Shown: positions 13,643-14,633 of the stretch, in pieces
Position numbering within the stretch: the first letter of the stretch is position 1
Layout: every line of letters begins with the position of its first letter
Assembly: GCA_018265615.1 (NCBI GenBank)
Contig: JABLYX010000091.1
Coordinates: forward strand, 1-14,633
From: Lentisphaeria bacterium
GTDB taxonomy: Bacteria; Verrucomicrobiota; Lentisphaeria; Victivallales; Victivallaceae
DNA: 14,633 nt
Reading direction: 5' to 3'
Notes under the pieces: generated by a model
Told to the model about the DNA's origin: nothing
The model's database searches: none
The model's input: the letters and a program-made list of their open reading frames with translations, nothing else
Program-made: the position numbers and the translations under genes

Positions 13643-14633
<991 letters not shown>

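Overview
The window is GC-rich bacterial DNA with dense chromosomal gene content. Housekeeping genes sit beside carbohydrate and efflux genes: a PurS-PurL type FGAM synthase, a GH36 alpha-galactosidase, a phosphohexomutase, queuosine genes, groES-groEL and dnaK. A PPC-like repeat protein with no signal peptide, the GH36 enzyme, and the style of the phosphohexomutase and GroEL fit a Lentisphaerota (Victivallis-like) or related PVC-group bacterium. That assignment is an inference from protein style, not a search result.

Layout. 1-422 (-): N-terminal part of a PurS/PurL fusion, cut by the window edge. 423-638: divergent promoter region. 639-2828 (+): GH36 alpha-galactosidase. 2829-3330: a 500-base intergenic region with a strongly folding inverted-repeat element, a GC-rich hairpin, copy A of an intergenic repeat, and a 24-bp palindrome on a promoter. 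3331-5984 (+): a three-gene efflux operon (HlyD-like adaptor, FUSC/DUF2955-like membrane protein, MarR regulator). 5971-8006 (-): a HAD-IB phosphatase translationally coupled to an upstream phosphohexomutase. 8161-9966 (+): a protein made only of five PPC-like repeats. 9967-10403: a hairpin-rich intergenic region with copy B of the repeat. 10404-11423 (-): queE and queD. 11485-13537 (-): groES-groEL ending in a clear intrinsic terminator. 13643-14633 (-): C-terminal half of dnaK, with an in-frame stop next to the window edge.

How the parts work together. The efflux operon looks self-regulated: its last gene is a MarR repressor and a perfect palindrome covers the -35 box of its promoter. The mutase and phosphatase overlap by four bases (GTGA). 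queD and queE make consecutive queuosine-precursor steps and are six bases apart. The chaperone genes run dnaK, groES, groEL on one strand with no CIRCE operator visible. Five promoters read here share the same architecture: a TTG-led -35 box, exactly 17 bases, and a TATATT (once TAAATT) -10 box.

The least explained parts are the two long intergenic regions. They share an 84-base repeat (about 80% identical by hand alignment) that can fold. One of them also carries a 129-base element whose pairing survives best as plus-strand RNA. No CRISPR array, insertion sequence, tRNA or rRNA was seen.
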